Shown: one piece after another, positions 9,765 through 18,241 of the stretch
How positions within the stretch are numbered: the first letter of the stretch is position 1
How the letters are laid out: each line of letters opens with the position of its first letter
Assembly: GCA_001898385.1 (NCBI GenBank)
Contig: MKTT01000036.1
Location: 1-58,448 of the forward strand
Length of the DNA: 58,448 nucleotides
DNA from: Planctomycetales bacterium 71-10
Lineage (GTDB): Bacteria > Planctomycetota > Planctomycetia > Isosphaerales > Isosphaeraceae
Direction of reading: 5' to 3'
Program-made: the position numbers and the translations under genes
Notes under the pieces: model-generated
Told to the model about the DNA's origin: nothing
Seen by the model: only the letters and a program-made list of their open reading frames with translations
The model's database searches: none

Positions 9765-10943
9765 TCAGGCGGCGCGGTCGGTGAAGAGGGACGGGTGGGC
9801 CCGCTCGTGGAGGAACTGGTGCATCGCCCCCACGACGTAGCGCTGCTCGGCCTCGGTCAGCTCGGGGTAGATGGGGAGGGCGATGGTCTCGCGGGCGGCG
9901 GCCTCGGTCCGCGGGAAGTCGCCCGGCTTGCAGCCCAGCGACGCGAAGCAGGGCTGGAGGTGCAGCGGGATCGGGTAGTAGATCTCGGTGCCGATCTTGC
10001 GCTCGGCCAGGTGCTGCCGCATGTCGTCGCGGATCGAGGCCGGGACGCGGACCACGTACTGGTTGTAGACGTGGTAGTTCCCCGGGCGCTCGACGGGGAG
10101 CCGGACCATCTCGTCCATCCCGTGCGAGGCGAACAGGTCGCGGTAGCGGTCGGCGGCCTCGCGGCGGGCGACGGTCCACTCGTCGAGGTGGCGGAGCTTC
10201 ACCCGCAGGACGGCCGCCTGGAGGGCGTCGAGGCGGGAGTTCAGGCCGACCTCGTGATGGTGGTATTTCGGCTCCATGCCGTGGACCCGCAGGCGGGCGA
10301 TGCGGCGGGCGAGGACCGGGTCGTCGGTGGCGACCATGCCGCCGTCGCCGAAGCCGCCGAGGTTCTTCGACGGGTAGAAGCTGAACGCGGCGACGGTCCC
10401 GAGCGTGCCCGTGCGGCGCCCGTTGTAGGCGGCGCCGATGGCCTGCGCGGCATCCTCCAGGACCATCAGGTCGCGACGAGCGGCGATCTCGCGGATCGGG
10501 TCCATGTCGGCCGCCTGGCCGTACAGGTGGACCGGGATGATCGCCTTCGTCCGCTCGGTGATCGCGGCCTCGATCGCGCCCGGGTCGATGTTGAAGGTGT
10601 CCGGCTCGATGTCGACGAAGACGGGCCGGGCACCGGTGCGCCAGATCGAGCCGCCGGTGGCGAAGAAGGTGTAGGGCGTGGTGATCACCTCGTCGCCGGG
10701 GCCTAGGTCGATCGCCATCAGCGGCAGCAGCAGGGCGTCGGTCCCGGACGCGCAGCCGACGGCGTGGGCGGCCCCGCAGTACTCGGCGATCTCGGATTCG
10801 AGGTTGGCGACCTCGGGGCCCATGACGAAGCCCTGGGTCTCCATGACCTCGCGAACGACGGGCTCGATCTCGTCCCGGATGGTGCGGTACTGGGCGCGCA
10901 GGTTGAGGGCGGGGACCCCCGCCGGTTCGTAGGGAACGGCCAT
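9765..10943 (-). CDS. DegT/DnrJ/EryC1/StrS-family sugar aminotransferase
   Basis: 392 residues, normal family length. These PLP enzymes transaminate keto-sugar nucleotides for surface polysaccharides or glycans. Visible features are GCASGTDAL (phosphate-binding turn), TPYTFFATGGSI, LEDAAQAIGA with the Asp that contacts the PLP ring nitrogen (Asp164), and SFYPSKNLGGFGDGG with the Schiff-base Lys193. Which sugar it uses cannot be told. It is downstream of the CbiX gene on the same strand by 107 bp, with its own promoter-like sequence at 11050-11076. No other glycan-synthesis genes are nearby. Confidence 0.9.
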   Translation of the reverse strand: MAVPYEPAGVPALNLRAQYRTIRDEIEPVVREVMETQGFVMGPEVANLESEIAEYCGAAHAVGCASGTDALLLPLMAIDLGPGDEVITTPYTFFATGGSIWRTGARPVFVDIEPDTFNIDPGAIEAAITERTKAIIPVHLYGQAADMDPIREIAARRDLMVLEDAAQAIGAAYNGRRTGTLGTVAAFSFYPSKNLGGFGDGGMVATDDPVLARRIARLRVHGMEPKYHHHEVGLNSRLDALQAAVLRVKLRHLDEWTVARREAADRYRDLFASHGMDEMVRLPVERPGNYHVYNQYVVRVPASIRDDMRQHLAERKIGTEIYYPIPLHLQPCFASLGCKPGDFPRTEAAARETIALPIYPELTEAEQRYVVGAMHQFLHERAHPSLFTDRAA

Positions 10944-11049
10944 GATACGTCACTCCTTCGACGCCCGATGCGGTCGTGCCATGGGCACGCGCGTGCGAAA
11001 TGCACTCGAGGTGGCGTCTCCCTCCTTGGAGTCGATCGGCACCGGGGGT

Positions 11050-11076
11050 TCTATACCTTTCCTGAATCTTCGTCAA
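11050..11076 (-). promoter_or_regulatory. Putative promoter for the DegT aminotransferase
   Basis: Reading leftwards, TTGACG (11076-11071) is followed after 15 bp by TATAGA (11055-11050). The elements overlap the last codons of the CbiX gene. The short spacer lowers confidence. Confidence 0.35.
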
Positions 11077-11563
11077 GCGAGCCCGGGGCCGCGAGCCGAC
11101 CGCCCGGATCGGCCCGATCGGCCATCGGGGGATAGCGAGCCGCCTCCCCTTCGACGTCCCCGGCCGCGCCGTCGCCGCGGGCCGTCTCCTCCACGCGGGC
11201 CTCGACCAGGCGGTCGAGCAGCGGGTGGGGGCCGAGCGGGGCGCCGAGGGAGAATTCGACGCCGGGGTGGCGGGCCGCCAGGTCGTCGCGGGCGGCGGTG
11301 AGGTCGCGCAGGAGGTGGACGCCGGCCGCCAGGAAATACGGGATCATCAGCACGCGGCCCGCCCCGCGCGCCACGCAGGCCGCGGCACCGGCGGGGATGT
11401 CGGGCTCGGCCAGCTCCAGGAAGCAGGGCTCGACGATCGCCCTGGGCCCGACCGCCGCCAGCCGCGCGGCCAGCTCCCGGAGGTCGGCGTTGGCCGGCTC
11501 CCGCCGGCTGCCGTGGGCGATGAGCAGGACGGCCGTCGCCGTGCGGTCGGTTTCCATCGACAT
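11051..11563 (-). CDS. CbiX/SirB-type sirohydrochlorin chelatase family protein
   Basis: 170 residues. This family inserts cobalt or iron into sirohydrochlorin for cobalamin or siroheme. The first active-site His is in VLLIAHGSRR (His17), and the second metal-binding His in FLAAGVHLLRDL. Start 11563 is chosen because a GAGGA precedes MSMETDR. The domain ends near residue 125 and the last 45 residues are low-complexity. It is a short, single-domain (CbiX-S) form that should dimerise. No other cobalamin or siroheme genes lie in the window. A divergent EamA gene starts 63 bp away. Confidence 0.8.
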   Translation of the reverse strand: MSMETDRTATAVLLIAHGSRREPANADLRELAARLAAVGPRAIVEPCFLELAEPDIPAGAAACVARGAGRVLMIPYFLAAGVHLLRDLTAARDDLAARHPGVEFSLGAPLGPHPLLDRLVEARVEETARGDGAAGDVEGEAARYPPMADRADPGGRLAAPGSLDEDSGKV

Positions 11564-11626
11564 TAAGATGTCCTCGGAGGGGGGATCGTCGCCCATTCTA
11601 TCCCGAGGTCCGGAGGTCCGCCGCCC

Positions 11627-12073
11627 ATGACTTGGGTCCATTGCGCCTTGATGTCGGCCCTGTTCGCCGGGCTGACGGCCGTCCTGGCGAAGGTGGGGGT
11701 GGCCGACGTCCCCTCGAACCTGGCGACCCTGATCCGGACGGTCGTGGTCGCGGGGTTCGCGTCGGGGATCGTCCTCTTCACCGGCGAGGCCGGGGGCGTG
11801 CGGTCGCTCGGGACGCGCGACTGGCTGGCGCTGGTCGGCTCCGGGCTGGCGACCGGCGCGTCGTGGCTGTTCTACTTCGCGGCGCTGAAGCGGGGGCCGA
11901 TCTCGGGGGTCGCGCCGATCGACAAGCTGAGCTTCCTGATCGCGATGGGGCTCGGGTTCGTCGTCCTGCGCGAGCCGGTCCGGCCGCTGACGCTCGTCGG
12001 GGCCGCGCTGATCGCGGCGGGCGTCGCGCTGACGCTCCCCTCGGTGCAGGAGGCGATTCGACGACTTTTCTGA
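11627..12073 (+). CDS. EamA/DMT-type membrane protein, single-repeat
   Basis: 148 residues with about five hydrophobic helices and an ending (LTLVGAALIAAGVALTL) typical of the EamA repeat of drug/metabolite transporters. Common DMT proteins have two such repeats and 10 helices. This one has a single repeat and probably works as a dimer, like the small half-size members. The motif PISGVAPIDKLSFLIAMGLG matches the conserved P/D region of the repeat. The substrate is unknown. It is divergent from the CbiX gene and followed by a lipoprotein hydrolase gene about 100 bp downstream. Confidence 0.8.
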   Translation: MTWVHCALMSALFAGLTAVLAKVGVADVPSNLATLIRTVVVAGFASGIVLFTGEAGGVRSLGTRDWLALVGSGLATGASWLFYFAALKRGPISGVAPIDKLSFLIAMGLGFVVLREPVRPLTLVGAALIAAGVALTLPSVQEAIRRLF

Positions 12074-12175
12074 ACCGCCGGGGATTTCGACTCAACTCGA
12101 CGGGCGGGGTCGGCCGATGAAGACGGATGGAGCACGGGACCGCACCCTGAAGCCGCACCCTTCGAGAATCCCCCG

Positions 12176-13909
12176 ATGTCCCCCGCCAGGTCCGGCATCG
12201 GAGCGCCCTCGCTCCGCCGATTCCTCCTGCTCGCCGCGCTCGCCGCGAGCGGCTGCCGGACGGTCGAGCCCGGGCTCCCCCTCGCGCCGACGACAGCGGC
12301 CCGGCCGTCGGGCCGCGACCTGGTCCCGCTCGCCTGCCGGGCCCGGCAGGAGGGCCGCAAGCTGGAGCGGCGTGGCGTCGACGCCAGCGTCGACCGCTAC
12401 TATGAGGCGACCGTCTACGCGGCGGCGGCGGTGACGGGGGCCGCGGCCGGGCCCGTCGAGTCGGAGGGGTTCGCGGAGGCCCGCGACCTGTACAACGCGT
12501 GCCTGCTGGACTGCCTCCGCGCCGGGCAGCGGTTCGGTCGGCTCGACGCGCGGTCGTCGCTGCTGGTGAACGGCCCGTCCGGGACGATCGCGGTGCCGAT
12601 CCGGCGCACCGGCTTCGTGTGGGCGGACGAGGATTTCGCCCGGGTCGTGGACCCGACCCCCGCGCCGCGCAACCCCTCGGCGCACGCCGACAACGAGACG
12701 GCGGGCCTCGGCGCCGCGGTGGCGATCGAGCGCGACAACCCGAGGCGGCCGGGGCAGGACGACTTCCTCCCGTCCCCCGCGGTGTTCAACGCCACGGCCG
12801 TCCTGCGCCCGGACCTCGACGCCTGGCTGGCCCCCTCGGGCCGCGCGCCGGCCGACTCCCTGGAGTTCTACGACCCGCTGCGCACGCCGAGCGTGGCCTT
12901 CGACCCCTCCCCCGCCCTGCCCCTCCATGCGGCCCCGAACGGGGCCATCGCCGTGGCGCGTCGACTCCAGGAGGAGCGCGGCCCGTTCGCCCTCGCGGGC
13001 TTCGCCATGCCGGAACAGATGCTGAGCAAGGCCGACATCCGGATGCTGGAGCCGTATCAGCCGGGCAAGTCGCCGTTCCTGCTGATCCACGGCCTGATCA
13101 ACGACCCGTTCATGTTCAACGACATGGTCGTGGGCCTGCAACGCACGCCGGGCTTCCTCGACCGCCATCAGGTCTGGGTCTTCCGCTACCCGACCGGCGT
13201 CACGTTCATCCGCAGCGCGGCCATCCTCCGGGCGCAGATCGAGAAGATCTCCGCGACGCTCGACCCCGCCGGCGTCGACCCGGCGCTGTCCGACTGGACG
13301 CTACTGGGCTACAGCATGGGGGGGCTCCTCGCGCGATTGCAGGTGTCCTGGAGCGGCGACGCGATCTGGAACGAGGTGGCCACGCGGCCGCTCGACCGGT
13401 TGCAGGTCGACGACGGGTCGCGGAAGACGCTCCGGGAGCTGTTCTTCTTCGAGCCCTCGCCGCGGATCCGGCGGGTCGTGTTCCTCGCCACGCCGCACGA
13501 CGGTGCCTCCACGTCGACCGCCGCGGCGAGCTGGCTGGCCACCCGGATCGTCCGCCGGCCGGCCGACACCCGCAAGCTCGTGGAGGAGATCGAGCGGAAC
13601 AACCCGGGCGCGGTCCGGCCGGCCCTGCGCAACCTGCCCAGCAGCGTGGACGCCCTGGCGGCCTACAGCCCGATCCTGCCGGCGGTCAGGGGCCTGCCCT
13701 ACAACCCCGCGGTGGAGATCCACACCATCGCGGGGACGGGGTTCCACCCGCCCGATCGAGGCCGGGGGGACACCGTCGTGCCGCTCGCCAGCGCGCACGT
13801 CGACGAGGCGGTCTCGGAGCACCACGTCAAGGCCCGGCACACGGCCATCTACTACAATCCCGACACCATCGCCCAGGTCCGCCGCATCCTGGGCCTCGCG
13901 ACGCCGTAG
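12176..13909 (+). CDS. Lipoprotein alpha/beta hydrolase (lipase/esterase-like)
   Basis: 577 residues. The N-terminus is basic, then hydrophobic, and ends in a lipobox-like LAASGC (Cys near residue 24), so it is probably a lipid-anchored envelope protein. Residues 30-270 have no recognised fold. The hydrolase domain begins near residue 300 with SPFLLIHGLINDP (oxyanion region), followed by LLGYSMGGLLARL, the nucleophile elbow with Ser380. A later VVFLATPHDGAS block is typical of lipases, and a His-rich end (VSEHHVKARHTAIYY) can supply the catalytic His. It ends 8 bp from the convergent kinase gene. Substrate unknown; an ester or lipid is inferred. Confidence 0.8.
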   Translation: MSPARSGIGAPSLRRFLLLAALAASGCRTVEPGLPLAPTTAARPSGRDLVPLACRARQEGRKLERRGVDASVDRYYEATVYAAAAVTGAAAGPVESEGFAEARDLYNACLLDCLRAGQRFGRLDARSSLLVNGPSGTIAVPIRRTGFVWADEDFARVVDPTPAPRNPSAHADNETAGLGAAVAIERDNPRRPGQDDFLPSPAVFNATAVLRPDLDAWLAPSGRAPADSLEFYDPLRTPSVAFDPSPALPLHAAPNGAIAVARRLQEERGPFALAGFAMPEQMLSKADIRMLEPYQPGKSPFLLIHGLINDPFMFNDMVVGLQRTPGFLDRHQVWVFRYPTGVTFIRSAAILRAQIEKISATLDPAGVDPALSDWTLLGYSMGGLLARLQVSWSGDAIWNEVATRPLDRLQVDDGSRKTLRELFFFEPSPRIRRVVFLATPHDGASTSTAAASWLATRIVRRPADTRKLVEEIERNNPGAVRPALRNLPSSVDALAAYSPILPAVRGLPYNPAVEIHTIAGTGFHPPDRGRGDTVVPLASAHVDEAVSEHHVKARHTAIYYNPDTIAQVRRILGLATP

Positions 13910-13917
13910 CGGGCCGA

Positions 13918-16653
13918 TCAGGGCGGGGGCGGACCGGCGAGGAGCCGGGCGAGGGCGACGACGTCGGCCGGCTTCATCATGTGGTGGTCGAAGCCGGCCC
14001 TGCGGGCGCGACGTCGGTCGTCCTCGCGGCCGTAGCCGGTCAGCGCGACGAGGAGCATCGCCCGGCCGCCCGGCGTCCGTCGCAGGCGGGAGGCCAGCTC
14101 GAAGCCGTCCATCCCGGGCAGGCCGAGGTCGAGGACGGCCGCCTCGGGGCGGAACTCCGCGGCGATCTCCAGGGCCGACGGGCCGTCGAGGGCCGTGGCG
14201 ACGTGATGGCCCGCGCCCTCCAGGAGGCGCCCCAGCGAGAGCGCCGCGTCGGAATTGTCGTCGACGACCAGGACGCGGCGCGCGGTCGCGGCCGGGGGGG
14301 GCGTCGGCTCCGGGGCCTCTGGCCCCGAGGCGATCGGCCCCGAGAGGGGGAGGCGGACGGTGAACGCGCTGCCGAGCCCCGGCCCATCGCTCTCGGCCGC
14401 GACGCCGCCGCCGTGCATCTCGACGAGCGACTTGGCGATGGCCAGGCCGATCCCCAGGCCCCCCTGCGAGCGGCCGATGGTCGCCTCGGCCTGGGTGAAA
14501 GGGTCGAAGATCCGGGCGAGGACCTCGGGCGTCATGCCCACGCCCTCGTCCTCGACCCGGACGACGGCCGTCGGGCCGTCGCGGCGGGCGGAGATCGCGA
14601 TCGTCCGCCCTTCTTCGCTGTACTTGGCCGCGTTGGAGAGCAGATTGACCACCACCTGCTCGATCCTGGCCGGGTCGACGGTCACGCCGATCGGCTCGCC
14701 CGGGAGGGAGACGTCGAGGCGGTGCCGCTTCGCCTCGACGGCCGGGCGGACCGTCTCGACGGCGCGCTCGACCACGCCGCGGAGGTCGACGGCCTCGCGC
14801 CGCAGGACGAGCTTGCCGCGGCCGATGCGCGAGACGTCCAGGAGGTCGTCCATCAGGCGGGAGAGCCGGCCGGTCTGGCGGCGGATCACGTCGCAGCACC
14901 AGCGGACGTCCGGGTCGTCCGGGGCCTTCATCTGGAGGATCTGGGCCGCGTTGCCGGTCGCCGAGAGCGGGCTGCGCAGCTCATGGGCGAGCATCGCCAG
15001 GAAGGCGTCCTTGCGGCGGTCGGCGTCGCGGAGCCCCTGGAGCAGCCGCTCCCGCTCCTCCTCGGCCCGACGCCGCTCGGTCACGTCCAGGAAGGCCCCG
15101 ACGCAGCCCCGGACCGCCCCGGCCTCGTCGAACAGGGGCGCGACGTATTCCAGCAGGTGGGCCGACTCGCCGTCGTCGAACCGGACCTCCGCCTCGAAGT
15201 CGCGGACGGGGACGCCGGTCCTGGCCGTCGACTGCATCGGGAGTTCGAGCTCGGCCAGTTCGCGGCCGTCGCGGAACACGCGGAACGTCGCCGGCCGCTC
15301 GGCCTCCGGCGCCGTCAGCGAGACGTTCGAGCCGGCCGGGATGCGGAGCATCCGCGAGAAGGCCGGGTTGCCGCGGATCAGTCGGCACTCCGGGTCGTCG
15401 GCGATGCCGATGCCGATGGGCAAGACCTCGAAGACCGTCCGCAGCTCGGCCGCCTGCCTCTCCAGCGAGCGATTGAGGCGGCGGATCTCCTCCTCGTCCC
15501 GCTTCCGGTCGGTGATGTCCTCGGCGATGTAGCAGAAGCGATCCCGGCCGCTGGGGCCCCGGCCGACGTGCGAGACCACCACGCCCAGCCAGCGCCGGCC
15601 CCCTTCGTGCTCGTGGGCCTCTTCGAACTGGACGGCGTGGCCGACGCGCCGGCTGGCGCGGTACGCCTCGATCCACGCCTTCAGGGCCCCCGGCGGCACG
15701 CCCAGGTCGGCGCCGTCGCGACGGCCGGCCGTCCCGCCCGGGTCCAGCCCCAGCGACCGGCACGCCGCCGGGTTGTCGAAGACGTGCAGGACGTCGAGCC
15801 CGTCGTCCGACAGCTCCACGATCCCCATCGGCAGCGGCGCGCCGTGGAGGACCTGGCGGACCAACGAGTCCCTCCCGTCCGCCTCCCCCTCGGTCGGCAG
15901 GAGCCGGCAGATCGACTGCACCGCCGGGCGGCCGCGATGCTCGACGCGCCGGGCGCTCACGGCGACCGTCGCGACGCCGCCGTCGCGCCGGCGCAGGCGG
16001 ACCTCGAAGCGGGCCCCGCCGGCCTCGACGATGTAGTCGAGCCGCGAGGGGATCTCGCCCCGCGTCTCCTCGACCTCCAACTCCGCCAGGGTCATCCCGG
16101 CCAGCTCGCGGCCGGGGAAGCCGAGGGCCTCGCTCGCGGCCTCGTTGAACTCCAGGAACGCGCCGGTCGCCGGGTCGATCAGGACCACGGGCCAGGGCGA
16201 TTCCTCCATCAGCGCCCGCAGGCGGCGGTCGGCCTCGAACGGCCCCTCCTCCCCCCCGACCGGGACGACGACCGACGCCCGCCCCGGCGTCCCCGGGGCC
16301 AACTCCACGGCCGCGGCGTCCACCTCGACGCGGAGCCATCGGCCGTCGCCGCGGAGGAGCCGCTTGGTCATCCGATAGGAGGACGCCCCCCCCGAGGACA
16401 GCCGCCGGACGTGCTCGCGCTCGGCCGCGGCGTCGTCCGGGTGGGTGAAGTCCTCGACGGCCCGGCCCACCAACCGGTCGCGGCCCGTCGCGAGCAGCTC
16501 GCAGAGCCGCTCGTTGACGTCGACCCAGCGGCCGTCGCCGTCGACCAGGTCGACGCCCGCCAGTCGATTGTGGAACAGGGCGCGGAAGGCCCCGGGTCCG
16601 GAAGGTGTGGGGGAGGGCGCGGCGTCCGCGCCGCTCGGCTCGGGTCTCTGCAT
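13918..16653 (-). CDS. Multi-PAS hybrid sensor histidine kinase with C-terminal receiver
   Basis: 911 residues with no membrane segment, so a cytosolic sensor. About four PAS/PAC domains fill residues 20-520 (first near LVDGDGRWVDVNERL). HisKA contains the phospho-acceptor in LAMLAHELRSPLS near residue 556. The HATPase has the N-box VVNLLSNAAKYS near 671 and DEGVGM near 701. The receiver starts near 790 (RRVLVVDDNSDAAL), with its Asp in LDLGLPGMDG near 842 and Lys in HHMMKPAD. The signal is unknown; PAS domains often bind haem, flavin or small molecules. There is no adjacent response regulator, so phosphotransfer probably goes through its own receiver to a distant partner. Confidence 0.92.
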   Translation of the reverse strand: MQRPEPSGADAAPSPTPSGPGAFRALFHNRLAGVDLVDGDGRWVDVNERLCELLATGRDRLVGRAVEDFTHPDDAAAEREHVRRLSSGGASSYRMTKRLLRGDGRWLRVEVDAAAVELAPGTPGRASVVVPVGGEEGPFEADRRLRALMEESPWPVVLIDPATGAFLEFNEAASEALGFPGRELAGMTLAELEVEETRGEIPSRLDYIVEAGGARFEVRLRRRDGGVATVAVSARRVEHRGRPAVQSICRLLPTEGEADGRDSLVRQVLHGAPLPMGIVELSDDGLDVLHVFDNPAACRSLGLDPGGTAGRRDGADLGVPPGALKAWIEAYRASRRVGHAVQFEEAHEHEGGRRWLGVVVSHVGRGPSGRDRFCYIAEDITDRKRDEEEIRRLNRSLERQAAELRTVFEVLPIGIGIADDPECRLIRGNPAFSRMLRIPAGSNVSLTAPEAERPATFRVFRDGRELAELELPMQSTARTGVPVRDFEAEVRFDDGESAHLLEYVAPLFDEAGAVRGCVGAFLDVTERRRAEEERERLLQGLRDADRRKDAFLAMLAHELRSPLSATGNAAQILQMKAPDDPDVRWCCDVIRRQTGRLSRLMDDLLDVSRIGRGKLVLRREAVDLRGVVERAVETVRPAVEAKRHRLDVSLPGEPIGVTVDPARIEQVVVNLLSNAAKYSEEGRTIAISARRDGPTAVVRVEDEGVGMTPEVLARIFDPFTQAEATIGRSQGGLGIGLAIAKSLVEMHGGGVAAESDGPGLGSAFTVRLPLSGPIASGPEAPEPTPPPAATARRVLVVDDNSDAALSLGRLLEGAGHHVATALDGPSALEIAAEFRPEAAVLDLGLPGMDGFELASRLRRTPGGRAMLLVALTGYGREDDRRRARRAGFDHHMMKPADVVALARLLAGPPPP

Positions 16654-17124
16654 CGAAGCCTCGGCCTTTCGTGGGCGGGCTCGCGAGGCGGCCTCGGCGG
16701 CTCGCGACTTCCGGCGAAGGGCGCTTTACGGCCGGGCCGGATCGCGGGCCGTGCTGGAGTCGTGGGCCGGAGCCCCCGCCACGTCCGGGTCGCGGCCGGG
16801 CGTCGCCGCGGCGGGCTCGACGGCCCTGCGACGGGCCGACGGTGCGGATATCAGGGTCGCGACGAGCATGGCCGCCCTCAATAGAAAGGTGGAGCGATCG
16901 TCCCCCGCATGTCCCAACCTCTTAATATTACCGCCCGGCCCCCGCGATTCGAGGGCGGTCGATGGGATTCGATATTTATTTATCCCGACGCCGGCCGGGC
17001 GTGACGCGCGGACGCACTCCGCTTGACCGCCCCGCGCCCGCAATACTAAGATCCTTTTTGATTTATGGACCGATCGACGGAGTCCGTCTCGCGGGGATCG
17101 CGAGCAGGGCGCGAGGTGAGCAGG
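16654..17124. other. Intergenic region with possible tiny ORF
   Basis: 471 bp between the divergent histidine kinase and the 17125 gene. AT-rich patches at 16915-16985 and 17040-17070 are likely promoter zones. One minus-strand frame, 16869 to 16726 (47 residues, start MLVATLISAPSA, GAGGG 6-7 nt upstream), could encode a small secreted peptide, but composition and coding signal are weak. Confidence 0.4.
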
Positions 17125-18084
17125 ATGAAGAACGAGCCGACCCCGCATCACGCCCCCGGCGCGCCGGCGCCGGGCCGCCACCAGTACGAGCACGCGACCC
17201 CCACGGTGATCCACGACCCCGAGCAGGACATGATGCTCCTGGCCCGCTGGGTCCACCGCGCCATGCAGGACCCGGCGAAGTTCTGGGGCTGGCTGCTGGG
17301 CGGGGCGGGGGCCGTCCTCGGGCTGGTGATCCTGTTCAACCTGTTCTCGGGCCGCGGGGTCGCGACCTCGGAGGCCTGGACCAGCCTCGACGCCGCCCGC
17401 AGCGCGGACGACAAGCTGGAGGTCGCCAAGGCCAACCCGAACTCGCCGGTCGCCACCTGGGCGCGGCTCGACGCCGCCGCGCAGCTCTACCAGTCCGGCG
17501 TCTCCGACCTGCCCAGCAACTCCGACGCCGCCCTCCAGACCCTCAAGAAGGCCGCCGACATCTTCGACCAGCTCGCCAAGTCCGAGCCCAAGGATTCGCC
17601 CGCGGCCGTCTCCGCCGCGTTCGGGCTGGCCCGCTGCCTGGAGGCCCGCAACGAGCTGCCCAAGGCCGTGGACCAGTACAAGCTCGTCGCCGACACCTGG
17701 CCCGACGCCCCGGAGGCCGCCGAGGCGAAGAAGCTGGCCGCCGCGCTCCAGAAGCCCGAGGCCGCCGCCTTCTACAAGGACCTCTACGCCTTCAAGCCGA
17801 CCAAGGTCAGCCTCCCCCCGCTCGGCACCGAGAAGCTCGACTTCCCCGACGTCGTCCCCGCCCCCACCGACTCCGCCGCCCCCGGTGCCTCGCCCATCCC
17901 GCCGCCCCCGCCCTCGGCCGCGACCGAGGAGCCCAAGGCGGACGCCCCGAAGGCCGAGGAAGCCAAGCCGGAGGAGCCCAAGGTGGACGCCCCGAAGGCC
18001 GAGGAGGCCAAGCCCGCCGAGCCCGCCAAGGTCGAGGAGCCCAAGGCCGAGGAAGCCAAGCCCGCCGAAGCTCCGAAGTCCTGA
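17125..18084 (+). CDS. Membrane-anchored TPR-like protein with Lys/Ala/Pro/Glu-rich tail
   Basis: 319 residues from ATG 17125, which has a good AGGTGAGCAGG leader; an upstream in-frame ATG at 17065 lacks one. A hydrophilic N-terminus of about 55 residues precedes one membrane helix (WLLGGAGAVLGLVILFNLF). A helical repeat region (DAALQTLKKAADIFDQL, AFGLARCLEARNELPKAVDQ) follows, like the tetratricopeptide segments of YfgM/Tol-type accessory proteins. The last 90 residues are repeats of EEPKADAPKAEEAKP type, probably spanning or binding cell-wall material. The call is by architecture; no enzyme motif is present. Confidence 0.7.
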   Translation: MKNEPTPHHAPGAPAPGRHQYEHATPTVIHDPEQDMMLLARWVHRAMQDPAKFWGWLLGGAGAVLGLVILFNLFSGRGVATSEAWTSLDAARSADDKLEVAKANPNSPVATWARLDAAAQLYQSGVSDLPSNSDAALQTLKKAADIFDQLAKSEPKDSPAAVSAAFGLARCLEARNELPKAVDQYKLVADTWPDAPEAAEAKKLAAALQKPEAAAFYKDLYAFKPTKVSLPPLGTEKLDFPDVVPAPTDSAAPGASPIPPPPPSAATEEPKADAPKAEEAKPEEPKVDAPKAEEAKPAEPAKVEEPKAEEAKPAEAPKS

Positions 18085-18093
18085 ACATTCTTC

Positions 18094-18162
18094 GTAGGCT
18101 GGGTCGCGACCCAGCCCGGGATATGCGACGCCTGCGTCGGGCTGGGTCGCGACCCAGCCTAC
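18094..18162. repeat. Palindromic intergenic repeat (GGCTGGGTCGCGACCCAGCC type), copy 1
   Basis: Two 24-bp arms, 18094-18117 and 18139-18162, are inverted copies of each other. Each arm itself contains the 20-bp palindrome GGCTGGGTCGCGACCCAGCC. It lies just after the stop of the TPR-like gene and could act as a terminator. A second copy is at 31471 and a degenerate short one at 57414. Confidence 0.85.
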
Positions 18163-18241
18163 AAGAAATCCCGTCACCAAAGCCGCCGCGCCGGCTCGCT
18201 CGAATCCCGGCCGCTCCACCCTCCTACCCCACGGCCCGGCC

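Noticed and set aside
16726..16869. 47-residue minus-strand peptide with a hydrophobic start.
   Set aside because: There is a plausible GAGGG site, but the composition after residue 12 is random-looking and no homologous feature is recognised. It is mentioned only in the intergenic entry.
12499..16884. 1461-residue open frame across the hydrolase and histidine kinase genes.
   Set aside because: It is a frame shadow with Arg/Pro/Ala-rich sequence and no domain; real genes on both strands explain the region.
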